DNA from: Solea solea
Taxonomy: Eukaryota > Chordata > Actinopteri > Pleuronectiformes > Soleidae
Reading direction: 5' to 3'
Length of the DNA stretch: 64,000 bases
Assembly: GCF_958295425.1 (NCBI RefSeq)
Contig: NC_081136.1
Location: 7,127,594-7,191,593 of the forward strand
Positions 12,541 through 25,210 of the stretch are shown piece by piece. Position 1 is the first letter of the stretch. Each line of letters begins with the position of its first letter. The notes beneath the pieces were generated by a model that saw nothing but the letters and a program-made list of their open reading frames with translations, had not been told where the DNA came from and did no database searches. The position numbers and the translations under genes are program-made.

Positions 12541-12690
12541 TTAGGTTTTAACCTTAGTGAGATGTAAAACAAAGACAGTGATGTCAAAAAACATCTGTAA
12601 AGACCATCAGTTCCATTAAATAATAGCGGACCCGAAATTGTTCCATGGGGAACGCCACAAGTTCTTTTAGCATTTGGAAAAAAATTGTAA
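12541..12690 (-). mobile_element. LINE reverse-transcriptase relic
   Basis: Read on the minus strand, about 12600-12655 encodes TCGVPHGTISGPLLFNGT, a decayed form of the non-LTR reverse-transcriptase motif GVPQGSILGPLLF. A near-identical piece lies at 13680-13775 in the same orientation and diverges from normal LINE sequence at the same point, suggesting both derive from one truncated source. Confidence 0.6.
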
Positions 12691-13679
12691 CGGTACATTA
12701 TTTACCACGACGGAAATCAAAGGTTAACAGTTAAACATGGCTCCAGGAGGAGATTGAATATGATTCGCAAAAGGTTTAAAAAGTTCCAGTGTTTAAGAAT
12801 GAATGACATCTTATGATGATTCCTCTTCCTTTTCCCAAGCGTGTCAGGGAATAGTGGAGATCTTCTCATACAAGAAAGGATATTGTTCTTTCTTCAAAAC
12901 TGGAAATGCAAGATGGTGGCCTTCGTAAAGCAAGGCCTTAAGGATGCTTGAAGTGCGTAATGTACATATGAAAGGGTTATTCTAAGGCTGTGTCCTCAGA
13001 CGAGCAGAAGCGGAGCCTTGCTGGTGTTGCTTTGAGTAAACGCTGTTACCACATTAGGCATTTTTATCATTCCTGAGGCCCAGCGTGAAGTCGCCGCACT
13101 GAGAAGCTCGACAGTGTTGCATGGCTGCGAACTGTGCTTTCAGGCTGTCATCAGATGTCACTCTGGTTGATGGTGTTGAGATGTGGCAACATTTCTTCTT
13201 TTTTAGATTTTTAAACACACACATCTTTTACTGTGAGACTTCCTTCACAGAAGATACTTTCGGACTTTTGCCGTGGATGTTCCTCTGGTCTTCTGAGACG
13301 TGATAACACCGGTAGCTGCGTATGTGTTGCTGTTTTTCCCACCACTCGCACCACAATGTTGACCTCCACACACTTCCTGTCAGTGACCCGCAGTGCCGGT
13401 CGCAGGTCAAAGGTCGCGCCCCCTGGACAGATGTCGATCAGCTAGCCCACGTTACTCGTGAACATTCTTTCTGCGCCTCCTTATCCGTTTCATCCCAGCA
13501 CATGCAGTGAGCCCAAACATAAACCTTCTCTCAGCCTCACAGCAGGAGGCCTGCTCAGACTGCACATGCTAAACAAGGGTTTGGACTTGTTTAGCATGTT
13601 TCCACTCAATACATTTACATGATGTCAGAAAAAAAGGAATTATTGTGTCAAAAGATAATAGAAAGACTTAGAGTTTAAG

Positions 13680-13775
13680 TCCTAACCTTAGTGACATGTA
13701 AAACAACAAGTTCCATTAAATAGTAGCGGACCTGAAATCGTTCCATGAGGAACGCCACAAGTTCGTATAGTATTT
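13680..13775 (-). mobile_element. LINE reverse-transcriptase relic, second copy
   Basis: Same content as the relic at 12541: the minus strand reads CGVPHGTISGPLLFNGT. The adjacent 'ccttagtgacatgtaaaac' also matches 12551-12571. The two copies lie about 1.1 kb apart in direct orientation. Confidence 0.6.
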
Positions 13776-15299
13776 GAACTGAATAAATATAACCCGTTCA
13801 AGGGTAATAGAAAGACTTGGAATGGTGATCGACATGCTAACAACTAGCCGCCAGCTAAACCGGAAACAGCATGACAACAATAAGCAAAAAATGAAATATT
13901 GCCAACTAGTGTAGCGAAGGTAGACAAACTTCATTCAGTAAATTGATACCTGTTTGTATACAGGTCAGTAGTCCAATACTATCCCAAAATAAGCACATCA
14001 TACATCTTATCCATATATAGCAGGGCTCCTGTAGCTTATATATCTGCTTTTCAGGTTCTTACTTTGTCAATCACAACGCTGAATAAACCTCTCATACACC
14101 ATTTTCTGTTGCAAAAACACCGTTTTGTTTGCTCAGTCCACTTGTAACTGAAACTTTTAGTGATGAAAATATAGTTTGTCAACCACAAATTGCAGTATAA
14201 ACAGTTGCACTGCGTCACATGTGAACTTTAAACATTTTTTTGTTTGTAGATTAGTTTATACAGTAGCAAAACGTTGTGAGAACCAGTGAGGAAGTTGGTT
14301 TGCAGTTTACAGGGGTGTTTCAAGGGACTCTGGGGACCCGAGGCCCTTACATTGAATCAAAATGTAAGAACAGTAAATTCAACATAAACGAAAGTCACTT
14401 ATGTTCTCCCCATGGTTTTGCTTTCCCTTTTGAATCCCTGAATTCCTCATCATGGTTCATGTGTTTCTGCTGGAGTCTCGGTCACATGATTTCCAAATGC
14501 CATTTGTTATTCACTAAATCTATTTCCATTACACTTTTTCAATGTTTAGCTTTTATAATTACACCAACTTTTTCCACCTCCCTCAAGTATAAAAACTTGT
14601 TTGTGACATTTCGAGATTCTTGTTTGTAATTTTCTGTGTTTTTATTTAGTTTTATGAAAATTCACATAAAACAGGCTGATGGAAATTGACATATAGACAG
14701 TATGTAAAAACGGACGTAGTCTTCTTGTCTGGGGATTGAAGTCAGTGAAGAAGTGCCTGGAAAAAAAAAACATATGGAAAAAGACAAACTAACCAATGGG
14801 TGACACCACAGTGGCTTAGCACTGGGTAAACCGCATGTCGCAAAAAAAAAAGGTTTAGTGCGAAAAATCCTAATGTATTCTGCGAAAACCCACTGTTTTC
14901 AGGGTCTACTTTGTCTCATTGTCTCTAAAAGGAGTAACACCAGCCTCATGTCCCCATGTGCCCTCCTTTATGACTCTGTTTTTTAACACCAGCTGATCTG
15001 ATACCAGATCTGTCCTCGCTGGTGTTTGTATGCAAAGATTTATGTGGTTGTTTTGCTTGTATAGGCAGAACCGCATTGACATGTCGCACTGCCACTAATC
15101 ACAGCTTGGATTCGGGGTGTGTGCGGGTGATTGAATGTTTTGCAGCAATTTGTGTAAAAACAATTATATTGTATTGTTAGCAACAAAAGCACAAAGTGGG
15201 GAGATTTTCCCTGGAGGAATTATGGTTTTTTTTGCATAGAGTTTGGATTCAAAACATGCAGAAACCAATTTACCAAAACAAACAAACTAGAAATTAGTT

Positions 15300-15800
15300 A
15301 ACCTTTATTTAACCAGGAAGTCCCTTGAGATCTTAAAGACCTCGCAATAACAAAAGAACTTCTTTAAAATTGATGTTGGACAAACACATCATACCAAGTA
15401 CAGGTTAGGATACATGTTTGAGTTACACGTCAACGTTTTGAGCTCAAGTCATGAAGCCTTAAGTCAAGTTAAGTCAACTTTATTTTCAACAAAAGCTTGA
15501 CCAAGTAAAATAGTAAAAGAATAAAATGGTAAGAATCTAGATAGAAGTGTAGACTATTCTGATCCTGAAGAGAAGGCCAAGGAAACGAGGTGGGTCTTTA
15601 AAAGTGAATTAAAATTTCCAATAGTGGGGGCAGATTTATTTTCAATGGGTAAATCATTTCATAGTTTGGGGGCAGCTACAAAAGAAGTTTGGTTTTAGTC
15701 GAATTTGGGGTTTAGAGGGTCTAGTGCACCTACATCCACTCCATCAGGGTGACAAAACACCATGAAGTCATGCGTTTCAATGTGATTAATACACCATATA

Positions 15801-15831
<31 letters not shown>

Positions 15832-15910
15832 AAATATTCATCCCAGAGGGGAAAAAAAGGGTGGGGCCTAAAACAGAGCCCTGTGGTACACCATAAATAA
15901 GTGAGAGCCT
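15300..15910 (-). mobile_element. LINE 3' region fragments
   Basis: The segment begins 'aacctttatttaaccaggaag', a common teleost retroelement tail. It continues through 'tcaactttattttcaac' and a stretch resembling the 3' region of fish LINEs. At 15850-15895 the minus strand reads YGVPQGSVLGPT, the reverse-transcriptase signature. It is probably more than one fragment. A TA/T tract at 15794-15831 interrupts it. Confidence 0.5.
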
Positions 15911-17406
15911 TGTCTGAGGAACAATCCCCCATGAACACAGAAGCTCCGATGTGCCAGACAGGACGGGAACCCCTTCAGTTCAACACCTTTAATACCGGTC
16001 AACGGATTGCATTCCCTTCAATATCCAGGCACAGGAGAAGGTTGCTCTACCAAGTGTAGAGAACATGCTAGAAAGCCAGCAGAGTGGGAGTTACAGTAGT
16101 TATTTTTGAATCAGAGATAAGGGGAATTTACACATCTGTGGCATTGTAGCTGAAAATGTACCAGCGCTGTTTTCTCCGCAGACTCAATTAAGGCCAGAAA
16201 ACTGGTTTGTAGAGACCACAATAATGTGTTTGATTCACCGAGCTGGTTATAAACATGAGGGGAACTTCCACAACAAAACAGAAAGAATAGCTAGTGCTGT
16301 ATATCAGGGGATTTTTTTACACCCAGGTGAACCCTTTAAGAAAGAGGGGATTCAGATGATTCCCATTATCAGTGGTTGATTTCGTCTGTGGTGATTTTCT
16401 TTTTTATCTTTTTCTTTTTCATTAGTGTGTGAAATGTGACGTCACGAAAACAAGCCAGAGAAAGACGACGAACGCTACAGTGGTTAATATTCAACTTTTA
16501 CTTCTGTCTTTCTATGAATCAACCGCTCAACTAATCCAATTAATGAAACAAAAGCATATTAGGCATTGCCAGAGTTGTAAAGAACAAGTTTCGCCCACAA
16601 ACGTTCGTGGCTAACAGCTAGGCTAATGGCTATGCTAACACTCACAACATGAATGCATGTCGTAGCTTTTTAGGAATTTAAAATGATTGTCAAAAACAGA
16701 GCAGATGAAGAAGATATGAACCAATATAGAAATTCACATGAAAGGAACACTTTTACACTTTGCTACCATGTTTAAACTGTTTTTATTTAATCTGTAAGAA
16801 TGGGGTTTAATCTAGAAAACGTTCTCATGTCGATTAATTAGATTCTAATTGGACACTGGGAAAGTGTGTCACTCTGGTTGCACGTTGAAACTAAATATCC
16901 CTGTGCAGTAGCATGACCCCACACCTTCTTCACTCTAACAGTTATGGGCTATTCCGCCCAAGTGTTTACATCATCTGGCTCGGCCTCTGTTTACAGACTT
17001 GAGTCGGATCTAATTTGACTCCATTTGCACAAATGACTGTGTTCTTCAGCCACAAAGAGTCAGTGAGTGGATGAACTCCCTGATGGACACTGCAAATGAT
17101 TCATGTCTTCACAGAGGAAAGGTCGGTAGTTTTGAGAGTGAAGCCAAGCCATGAGTTAAACTGGAAAACTGAAAGCACCACTTGCAACTCAATTCTGAAA
17201 TATTTGTAACCCAAAACAGGTGCTTTTTTTATTATTTTTTGCCAAACTTTGTGCCTGTGTTTGTCTGCAAAACCTCTGAAAGGATTCTTTTTTGTACGAC
17301 TTGGACAGTTTCTACCATTTGCTGGTTTTTGTCAGTATTGTATCACACTGGAGAGCTGAACCTCATCACGATCGCACAAACCTCACTGTGTCAGTGCTTC
17401 TTTCAG

Positions 17407-17596
17407 AGGTCGATTCCGCCTGATGAACCCTCACCAGAGATCATCGGTGTCCACAGCGGCGGTGGCGGCGCTCCCTCGGGAGGCATCTGTTTTCACCGCC
17501 TCGGCCTCAGACCCGAGCTGCACAGAGACGCTGTTGTGTCGCACAGGACCGAGGCCTGCAGCTGCAGAGAGAAATACTGAGGGTGTCTGTAAACAG
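17407..17596 (+). CDS. Candidate exon, ambiguous strand and frame (weak)
   Basis: A GC-rich 190-base island in AT-rich surroundings, with the acceptor 'tgcttctttcag' and a GTTAGC donor at 17597. One plus frame runs to a TGA at 17578-17580, which would make it a terminal exon in phase with 11823. A second plus frame is open to the donor. The minus strand also has an acceptor (TTTCTCTCTGCAG) and donor (CTCTGGTGAGG) around an open segment. Several readings are open, so the island may be real coding sequence or only GC-rich DNA. No peptide was recognised. Confidence 0.22.
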
Positions 17597-18839
17597 GTTA
17601 GCGGCGACGATCAGGTCTGTTATTAAAGATGTAAAGACAGTTTTATGAGGTTAAAACTGATCATTTTGGTGATTGGAGTAAAAACTAGACCCACTGTGTT
17701 TATATTACTCCCCATAAATCACGTTTTCACAAGAGTTAGAACAATAGTTTGAGCCATTTAATCGTCACATTGATGCTTTTTTTTTTTCATTTTCAACAAT
17801 TGTCACGTTTAATTTAAGCCTTATTTTATTATTGTCTATGAGAAAAAGTTGGGTAAACATAGCATAACAAAAATAGTTCAAAATCAGAATTGCCAAACCT
17901 ATTTCTGTGTCCACGTAGCCCTGAATATGAGTCACAATAAGAGGAAAACATTGCTATGAGTCATTTTTTCAGAGTTGTTACCTGAACGTGGCCCAAAACA
18001 CAGCACAAAACATCAGCCTCTGTCAGTGTTTGGGTGTGTGTGTGTGTGTGTGTGTGTTCCAGCTGCAGTTCATGGATTGCAATCACCAACCGGGCTGCAC
18101 ACCTGACATCCATTCTGCAATCAGCTCTTTTTTTTTGTTGACAGTTTGCACAAAAAAAACAAAAACAAACCTGTAAAATCAAAATGAAGCTTCTCTGTGC
18201 CGTTGTGAGTGAATCAGTGAAAAGTGGGTGAGTGAAAAGCTGAGTGACGGGTGTGAGGGTGAGTGTGCGATTACACCTCCCCTCCTCTTAATAACGTCCA
18301 AATCGCCCGCACAAAGGCGGCCCACAGTGAAGCCGCTGAGCTATTTTTAACCAACCCGGTGCAGGTTAAGGTTGGAGGTGTGTGAGCGAGGTGGGGTTGG
18401 GGGCTGCAGTCTGCATGTGTGTGTGTGTGTGTGTGTGTAGCCAGGTCGCTCTGACATAAATAAATGAGCAGTGTGTTTCTCAGCGACACACTGACTCTCT
18501 TTCACCATACATGAAGTGCGTTGAAAAGAGCTTTTTCACGACTGCTCCCTCACTCTCGCTGGATACACAACACCGCAATGATAACATGACTCTCTCTGTG
18601 TGTGTGTGTGTATACCTCAGATTATGATGGATGTATGGACGTGTGGTTATATCAGTGCTATATCAGCATTTAAGGTAAACACTGGTCAACCTGTGCTGGA
18701 TTTGAAACTGTAGTGTGTCATTTTTAAATGTAAACAAATGTCTGTCTCGTTCTAGCCGTTGCCAAATGTGTTCTCATGTTGTCTGTGTGTCAACTCCACA
18801 CGACTCTCTCTGTGTCTCTCTCAGCACCGAGGTTATTAT

Positions 18840-19440
18840 AGTTAACGAAAACTAAAGTTAAAGGTGACATGCTTGTATCACACATATATGTTAGTTATGG
18901 AGGTCTACTTACATATATTAACTTGTTTTCATGGTTAAAAACCTCCTAATCGCTGCAAACGAGCCGATCAAAATATCTCCTCACTGACGCTCTCGTCAGC
19001 CGAGCTGTTTCAGACCAAAACCACACCCCCAGAACGTGGACTGTGTTGTGATTGGCCAGCCAACGAGAGCTTTCCCACTGTCCTGTGATTGGCCAGGTGC
19101 CTGGAAGTGATGTAATTGGTAGGCCAGCTCTCAGATACACAGCTCCCCCTCTGGCACGGTGGATGCTCTGCATCTCAGCAGCTACAACGAGAGTAGCTCT
19201 TCTTCTTCTGCGGTTGAATGTATGCAACCGGATGTGCCCGGACTAGCGCCCGCACCGGGAGGCGCTACGGTGGTGAGAGGAGTGGTGAGGTTTACTGATG
19301 ACATCATCAACATACGGAAGTGCCGATCCGCTTCGCAGTGCCCAGGAAAACAATAAAACCCTATTTTCTCAGCAGTGGCTGAACTGTTTGTTCTAAAACT
19401 TTAGGGTTACATAAACGAGGTAATGACACAGATACACACA
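18840..19440. mobile_element. GC-rich dispersed element with ATTGG motifs
   Basis: A sharply bounded GC-rich block sits inside AT-rich DNA. It carries three ATTGG motifs ('gattggccag' twice and 'taattggtagg') and ends in 'aacaataaaaccctatttt'. It looks like a nonautonomous transposon common in fish, not a host gene, and its 65-93-codon frames match no protein I know. Ends were not defined. Confidence 0.4.
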
Positions 19441-20898
19441 CAAACGCAGAGTTAATTGGAGAAAAATCAAAACTAGAGTTATAATTAACTGAACATGAAT
19501 TGTGTGTATGTAAAACGAACTAAAACTGTAGCGAGAATGTAAATGTATACGTGTATTATTTTAAAAAATCCCATCAAATTCCCGTTTTGACAGGAAGTCG
19601 CTGCAGTTCACACACGTTTACAGCGCGGATCGGGTACAAACAGAACCGATAAGTCAAACAACAGAGCGGGCTTTTCATGTTTTTAAGTTTTTATGATGCT
19701 CAAAGCTCTGTAGCAGTAGCAAAAAGAGCTAGTAATTCCATTTTCTGTTTTAGCTAATGCTAAAAATAGATGTATGTCATGCAGTGGCACCAGATGTTGT
19801 GGTCTTTGTGATCATCTTTATCACACTGTGAAAACAACAATATAATTGTTTTTTTTTATTGCTTAAGTTTAAGTTTTGTGCTTGTTTAAAAAAACATTAA
19901 ATAAATATAAATTATGGATACTTTAATTACGCATACCGATTTCATTGGTTGGCCGCGTAATGACTGTTTGAGCCTCGGCCACGTAAACATCCCTCTCTGT
20001 GTTGCACCAAAGCTGCTATTAAATAATGGCAGCACAATGGGAGATGCACTGCTAAACAGAGCCAGCTGTGTGTGTGTGTGTGTGTGTGCCGTCATGATTG
20101 TGTCAGCGCCTCAGGGACGGAAGGAGGGCAGATGCACCAGAGGAGCCGAGACACTCGGATCCTCCAGAGTCCCGAGTCCTCTTTCCCATAACTGTGTGGT
20201 TAATCCGCTCATACTCGTGTCTCTCCGTCCAAGCCGGAGCAGATGTGTTTGTCATGAAACTTTACTTGAGGGCCACATGTATAAATCAGATATGTTATAG
20301 CTGCAGGAAGTTTGCAGATATAAAATGCAAGGGAGGGGGGGGGAAATGTGATTACCAGGACTCAATGTTACAGTTTTAAAAAAGTTTAAAAGACCCAAAC
20401 ACTGGGGGTTTTTTTTTTAGATGTTTGTGAAGATCCCAAATCCCTGGAATCTCCTCCTGATTAGACACCAAGTGTGTGGTCCTGCGCCTTGACTGGATCG
20501 TCTAATCTGTGCTTTCCCAGGATTAAAGCGGTGAAAATCGCTCACAAAGTCTGTTGTGTCAGTGTGTGTAAAATTGTGTAAAAAGATTTTGAAAATCCTC
20601 CAGCGTGTTGCATGCAGGCTTAAATGAAGGTGGGCTAATGAGCGGCAGGTGAAAACACTTAGGAACAGGTGTGTGTAATCTGTAATCAGAGGGCGTGAAG
20701 CAAAAAGGGCAGGAAGTCAAGCTAGCCACACATATGGAACAAAGATTTCAAAATAAGAGCTAAACCACGAAAGATACACAAACTGGACACTGTGTGGTGT
20801 GACAGACGTTCTGTTCTTATTTATTTTATCTATGTTTGATAATTATGTGTTTGATGGTGAGACCAAAGACATTTTTCAAGTTCTATTCTATTCTAAAC

Positions 20899-21636
20899 TA
20901 GGCCTGCGACAATTCATCGATGATCAACCCTTTAACTTTTGAGCCTCAAAATGTCCGTCTGGACTTTAGGGCCAGAATCTGGCAGTTATTTACAATTTAC
21001 TGTATGTTAAAATAGTGTATTACCAATTTAAAAAGAAGAAAAAACTAATCGTTTTATTTAGAAAAAAAAATCACTGTAGTTGTAGACGAACACCAGATTT
21101 AGCGTGTTAAATGTGAAATATGAACAGTCTTTGTCTCAATGTCCAAAAACAGGCCAAAAAATGGAAACTATGTACAGGTGTTTTTCCAACTCTCTCCTCT
21201 CTGCTGACAAAGACACTGATTCGCTGGCTTCCTGCAACAGCACGAGTGAAATTACCGTAATAACCACATGTTGGCTTTGACGTGCAACTCCTCAGCTTTC
21301 AGAAACAGTTGGAATTTTGCCGATAGCACAGACCTTTGTGTAATTACGGAAATTACGGGTCGCGCGTGTCTTAAAGGGTTCTTTTTTTTTCATTTTTATT
21401 TATTAATAATCAGATTTTCAGTTTCTTAAATGTGAATATTTTCCAGGTTCTTTGCTCCGTATAACAAAGAATTGTTTGTTACCGAATCGTTTTTGGTTTG
21501 TGGACAAATTAAAGACATTTGAGGACATCATCATTTCCAGGTTTGGGAAAAACAAGGATCAAACAAGCACTCGATTAATCGATAAAAAACAGATTAATCA
21601 GTTGTAAAAATAATCGTTACTGTAGTTGCAGCTCTA
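20899..21636 (-). mobile_element. hAT-type MITE with nested insertion
   Basis: The element runs from TAGGCCTGCGAC to GTTGCAGCTCTA. Its outer parts carry the AATCGATTAAT-rich sequence and the 'cttaaatgtgaatattttcc' core shared with copies at 34.9, 42.6, 56.3, 57.6 and 63.0 kb. It is flanked by 8-base direct repeats TTCTAAAC (20891-20898) and TTCTAAGC (21637-21644), 7 of 8 matching, as expected for hAT elements. The left arm is interrupted from about 20924 to 21379 by a second element with AACCCTTTAA inverted ends. Confidence 0.7.
20924..21379. mobile_element. Second MITE nested in the hAT MITE
   Basis: It starts AACCCTTTAA and ends TTAAAGGGTT, a 10-base inverted pair. It splits a copy of another repeat family, which resumes at 21380. 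A similar end ('gttaaagggttaa') occurs near 6165, so the element is probably dispersed. Confidence 0.55.
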
Positions 21637-23750
21637 TTCTAAGCCCTCCAAAGTTGAGAAACTGCTGCTTTGATTTAGAGGAGAAAGATTCGGTGAAGCA
21701 TTTATTAATCTCGTCCAGAACCAAAACATGTTTCACATTTGCACTAAATCACCAGATTCTTGCTGTTCTAAACAGTCATTGTCCAGTAAATGTCTAAATG
21801 CAGGCTCTAATTTCCTCTCAGAAATCAAGGAAAGTTGTTAGCGGCGTCGTAATGTGATCTCGTCCTACATCGTCACTCCCCGCTGAAGTCTTGGCCGATC
21901 ACCAGCGACCACAGAACCGTGTGTAAGCGGAGAACGGGATAACAGGATTTTATTTTTGTGACACATTGGGTTCACACACGCAGATGTTACACAGGAAGTC
22001 ATCTGGACTCATCTCGGCTCGTCTGAGACTCGGGGAGCAGGAGGGAATGGATGATGTGGAAGAAAAGAAAAGAAAAGAAAAAGAAAGCCAGCGGTTACAT
22101 AACACTGTCGGGGTATTTGTATTCAGCATATGTGAACTTATATCATCTCACTCCCTCTGCAACGTGATCTCCGCTGCACCGCGTCCTCGGCCACGTTGTG
22201 CGTCGCATTCACTTTCCGTGATTCACTCTCTGCAACAGGAAGTCGGGTTCATGCAGATTTATCAGGCAGCTGTCTTTTATATATACGAGTATGAGTGTGT
22301 GTGTGTGTGTGTGTGTGTAGTACAACCTTTGATTTAAACCTGCCTTTGTGAGGACATTTGAACCATGATGGAAACACTGCAATAGAGGCGCCACTGATTA
22401 GCGATTCCCCACTGGAACAGAACTAATCGTTGGACATTTAAGTTTCTCAGTGGATTTAGGGTTATGAATTAATGAATTAATTTCTCCTTTCTAATAGAAA
22501 GCAGAAAACACATTACATTTATATAATAAACTACATTGAAGAACTCAAAAAAAGTCGCCCCCTTTAAGGCTCTTTGTTTTGAGCCTCTCTCGTCCACCTT
22601 TTGACTCCTTGTTGCGTGCGTGCGTGAGCAGAAAGGATATGTTGAAGGTATTAAAACGTCTGCAGCTGGACATGTTTGGATGACACGGACCGCTTTGTTT
22701 ATAGCGCACTAATGCATTGTGAAGCTTTAAGACTGCATGAGTAATAAAAGCGTTTTCCCCACTGCCTCCACTGCGCAGCTGGCGTGTGTGCTGTTTGTTA
22801 ACGTTATAGCTCGCAGACATCGGCCCTCGGGGGGGATGTGTGCATGTGCAGGGAGGAGTCACTGTGTGTGGATGTGGTGCAGGTGTTTTGACAATGACTG
22901 AGTGACTCTATGTGTGCTCTCATCCCGCACCCCGCCATCAATTAGACCCTGTTTACTATAGGGGGCGATCTGTCCATGGATGGGGCCCGCGTGTTTGGAT
23001 TGTCTCTAATGGGGCTGAAGGCCGTCGTGTAAACTCACTCGTAAAAAATGGACGGAACTTTGTCTCTTTATGACACAAACACAACCGGGGATTTTAAACG
23101 GAAAATTGTCTTGTCAGACAAAAGGTTTGGTTTGTTCCACTAAATGTTGCAACCCCGGAGTCTATTGGACTATTAGGTGTAAAAAACGACCTAAGGGGAC
23201 TTGGCGTCCCCTTAAATCAATTCCCCCTTTAATGTAAATGATTACATTTTGAGGGTGAAGACGTGCCGTATGGTTAGGATGAGGTTACTATCTGACACAT
23301 GTTCCTTTTAAGTTCAGACAAAACTACACGTGTTGTTTACCTGCAAAATGCTCAAAAACGGCAAATGGCGTGTCCACACACAGTCTCTCTCCGTTTCTCG
23401 TGTAGTTTCCACTTTTCCTGTGTTTGATGTTATGTATCATTACATGTAATGTGTAATAAAGTTTTATTTCATTTGTCGGACCCCCGGGAGAAAAGCTACA
23501 GCAACGAAAACCAAGCTGCACACCAATAAAACGGCCTCATCTTAAACAAAAACATCCTCTCGTCAGCTTGTGTGTGTGTGTGTGTGTGTATACAGTGTGC
23601 TCACATTTGGTTTGTGTATGTACAAGAATGAGGGAATGTGTGTGTGCCTGCGTGTGAATAAGACATGAGAAGTCATTTGCACAGCTCCAGCTGTTGCATG
23701 CAGAGAGCCAGAGAACAGAACATGAGGCTCGGCTCCAGCCAGCTGATGGC

Positions 23751-23754
<4 letters not shown>

Positions 23755-23795
<41 letters not shown>
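23755..23795. repeat. (CA)n microsatellite
   Basis: One of the longer CA tracts in the window. It produces Thr-His shadow frames on one strand and Cys-Val frames on the other, including a 190-codon minus-strand frame that is an artefact. Confidence 0.9.
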
Positions 23796-23797
<2 letters not shown>

Positions 23798-24204
23798 CCA
23801 TCTCTGCAGCCACTCAGCGCCAAGTGGGACAAGCTCAAAAAACACCTAGGAATGTGCGGCAAACACCTCATTACAACGCAAAGTGATGGCACTTCATCAT
23901 ATTCCGTGTGATCGGTGTGTGGTTGGCGACGCTGCGGACACGCCTCCTCCCCGACGTTTGCGTGAGGAGTGTTTTGCACATGATGATGGTTCAGTTGAGC
24001 CAAATATGCGCATGAGGCAAATGTCAAGTCTGTGAAAGTGCAGGACAGCTGACAAGTCTGCACACATTTAGCACATTGGAGGAATAACAAAGGCAAAGGC
24101 CCATCGGTTTTTTTGGAGTAATGACATAATGACACCTCAGAAGTGCCTGTGATATCTTTATTATTTGCTACTTACATTGATTTTCCCACCAACCCCAACG
24201 TGCT

Positions 24205-24585
24205 GTTTAGTTTAGTCTTGTATAAAGTACCTAAAATGGATACTTGAGTAAAAGTACAAGTATCTTAACTAAGTTGAAGTCACAATATTACTTAAGTGAC
24301 TGTACTTAAGGGACTTAACCCCATGTTGCAGTGTGTGAATCAGTGAAAACTGTAGTGTTAAGCAGTTCATCAAGACTAGAAAAGCTCAGACCATTACCAG
24401 CTCATCTTCTGATTTTATTTGCTAGTAACGAGTAACAAAGATAGTTAAAGGAAATGTAGCGGAGTGAAAGTAAAAGTTGCTAGAAATATAAATAGCAAAG
24501 TAAAGCACAGATACGTGACTTTTGTACTTCACTTACTTTAAGTACAGTCATTAAGTATTTTTACTTTGTTACATTTCAACACTGT
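24205..24585. repeat. Dispersed fish repeat with AAGTAC motifs
   Basis: The left part has 'acttgagtaaaagtacaag' and the right part 'cttactttaagtacagtc', partial inverted copies of each other. The pattern is a common teleost interspersed repeat. No coding function is seen. Confidence 0.5.
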
Positions 24586-24784
24586 CAATTAGTACGTTTT
24601 CATGTACCGGTAAGTCACGCTACAGTTGTAGTTCAACTGCACTGTTCCCATTGTACAAGCACCAATTTGTTCAGTAAAGTGTGTTTGCCTCCGCTCCACT
24701 AGGTGGCGATATACCCCCCTTCAAGTGGAAGATATGATACGACAAATGTAATAAACTGAAATATATAAACAAATAGCTTTATTT

Positions 24785-25210
24785 GTTTATTTACATAGCC
24801 CTTTACAACAACCCACAAAATGCTTTATTTCATAAACATAGACCAGAGGATAAGAATTCAGAATAAAAACACTACTGAGTATTAAAAGCCATTCTGAATA
24901 AATATGTTTTGAGTTCATATTTGAAAAGGCCCAGGTCAGTGATAACATGCATGTCAGTGGGGAGCTTATTCCAGCAAATATAATAGAAATTCTGTATAGA
25001 TCACATTGTATAATGTATGATACATGTTCACGAGGTACAAAAAAAAATTGTGTTTTCCTTAGAAAACAACACATCACAGTGGAATAACTACAAAAACTGT
25101 ACATCTTGTGGAACTTGTCTTGACTGTGGTGAAGGAAGCAGGTCATACTAGGCAGGGTGGAGTCTAACTGGCTCACCAGGTTTGCTGAGTCAGTATTTCT
25201 TTGGTTCATC
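24785..25210 (-). mobile_element. LINE 3' end fragment
   Basis: It begins 'tttatttgtttatttacatag' and continues with 'ccagcaaatataatag'-type sequence typical of the 3' flank of fish non-LTR retrotransposons in reverse orientation. A 140-codon minus frame crosses it but resembles no host protein. The family is not certain. Confidence 0.45.

Noticed and set aside
21966..22337. 123-codon plus-strand frame
   Set aside because: Ends in TG-microsatellite translation and has no recognised domain or splice support.
23563..24135. 190-codon minus-strand frame
   Set aside because: Its core is encoded by the CA/TG microsatellite and it has no recognisable domain.
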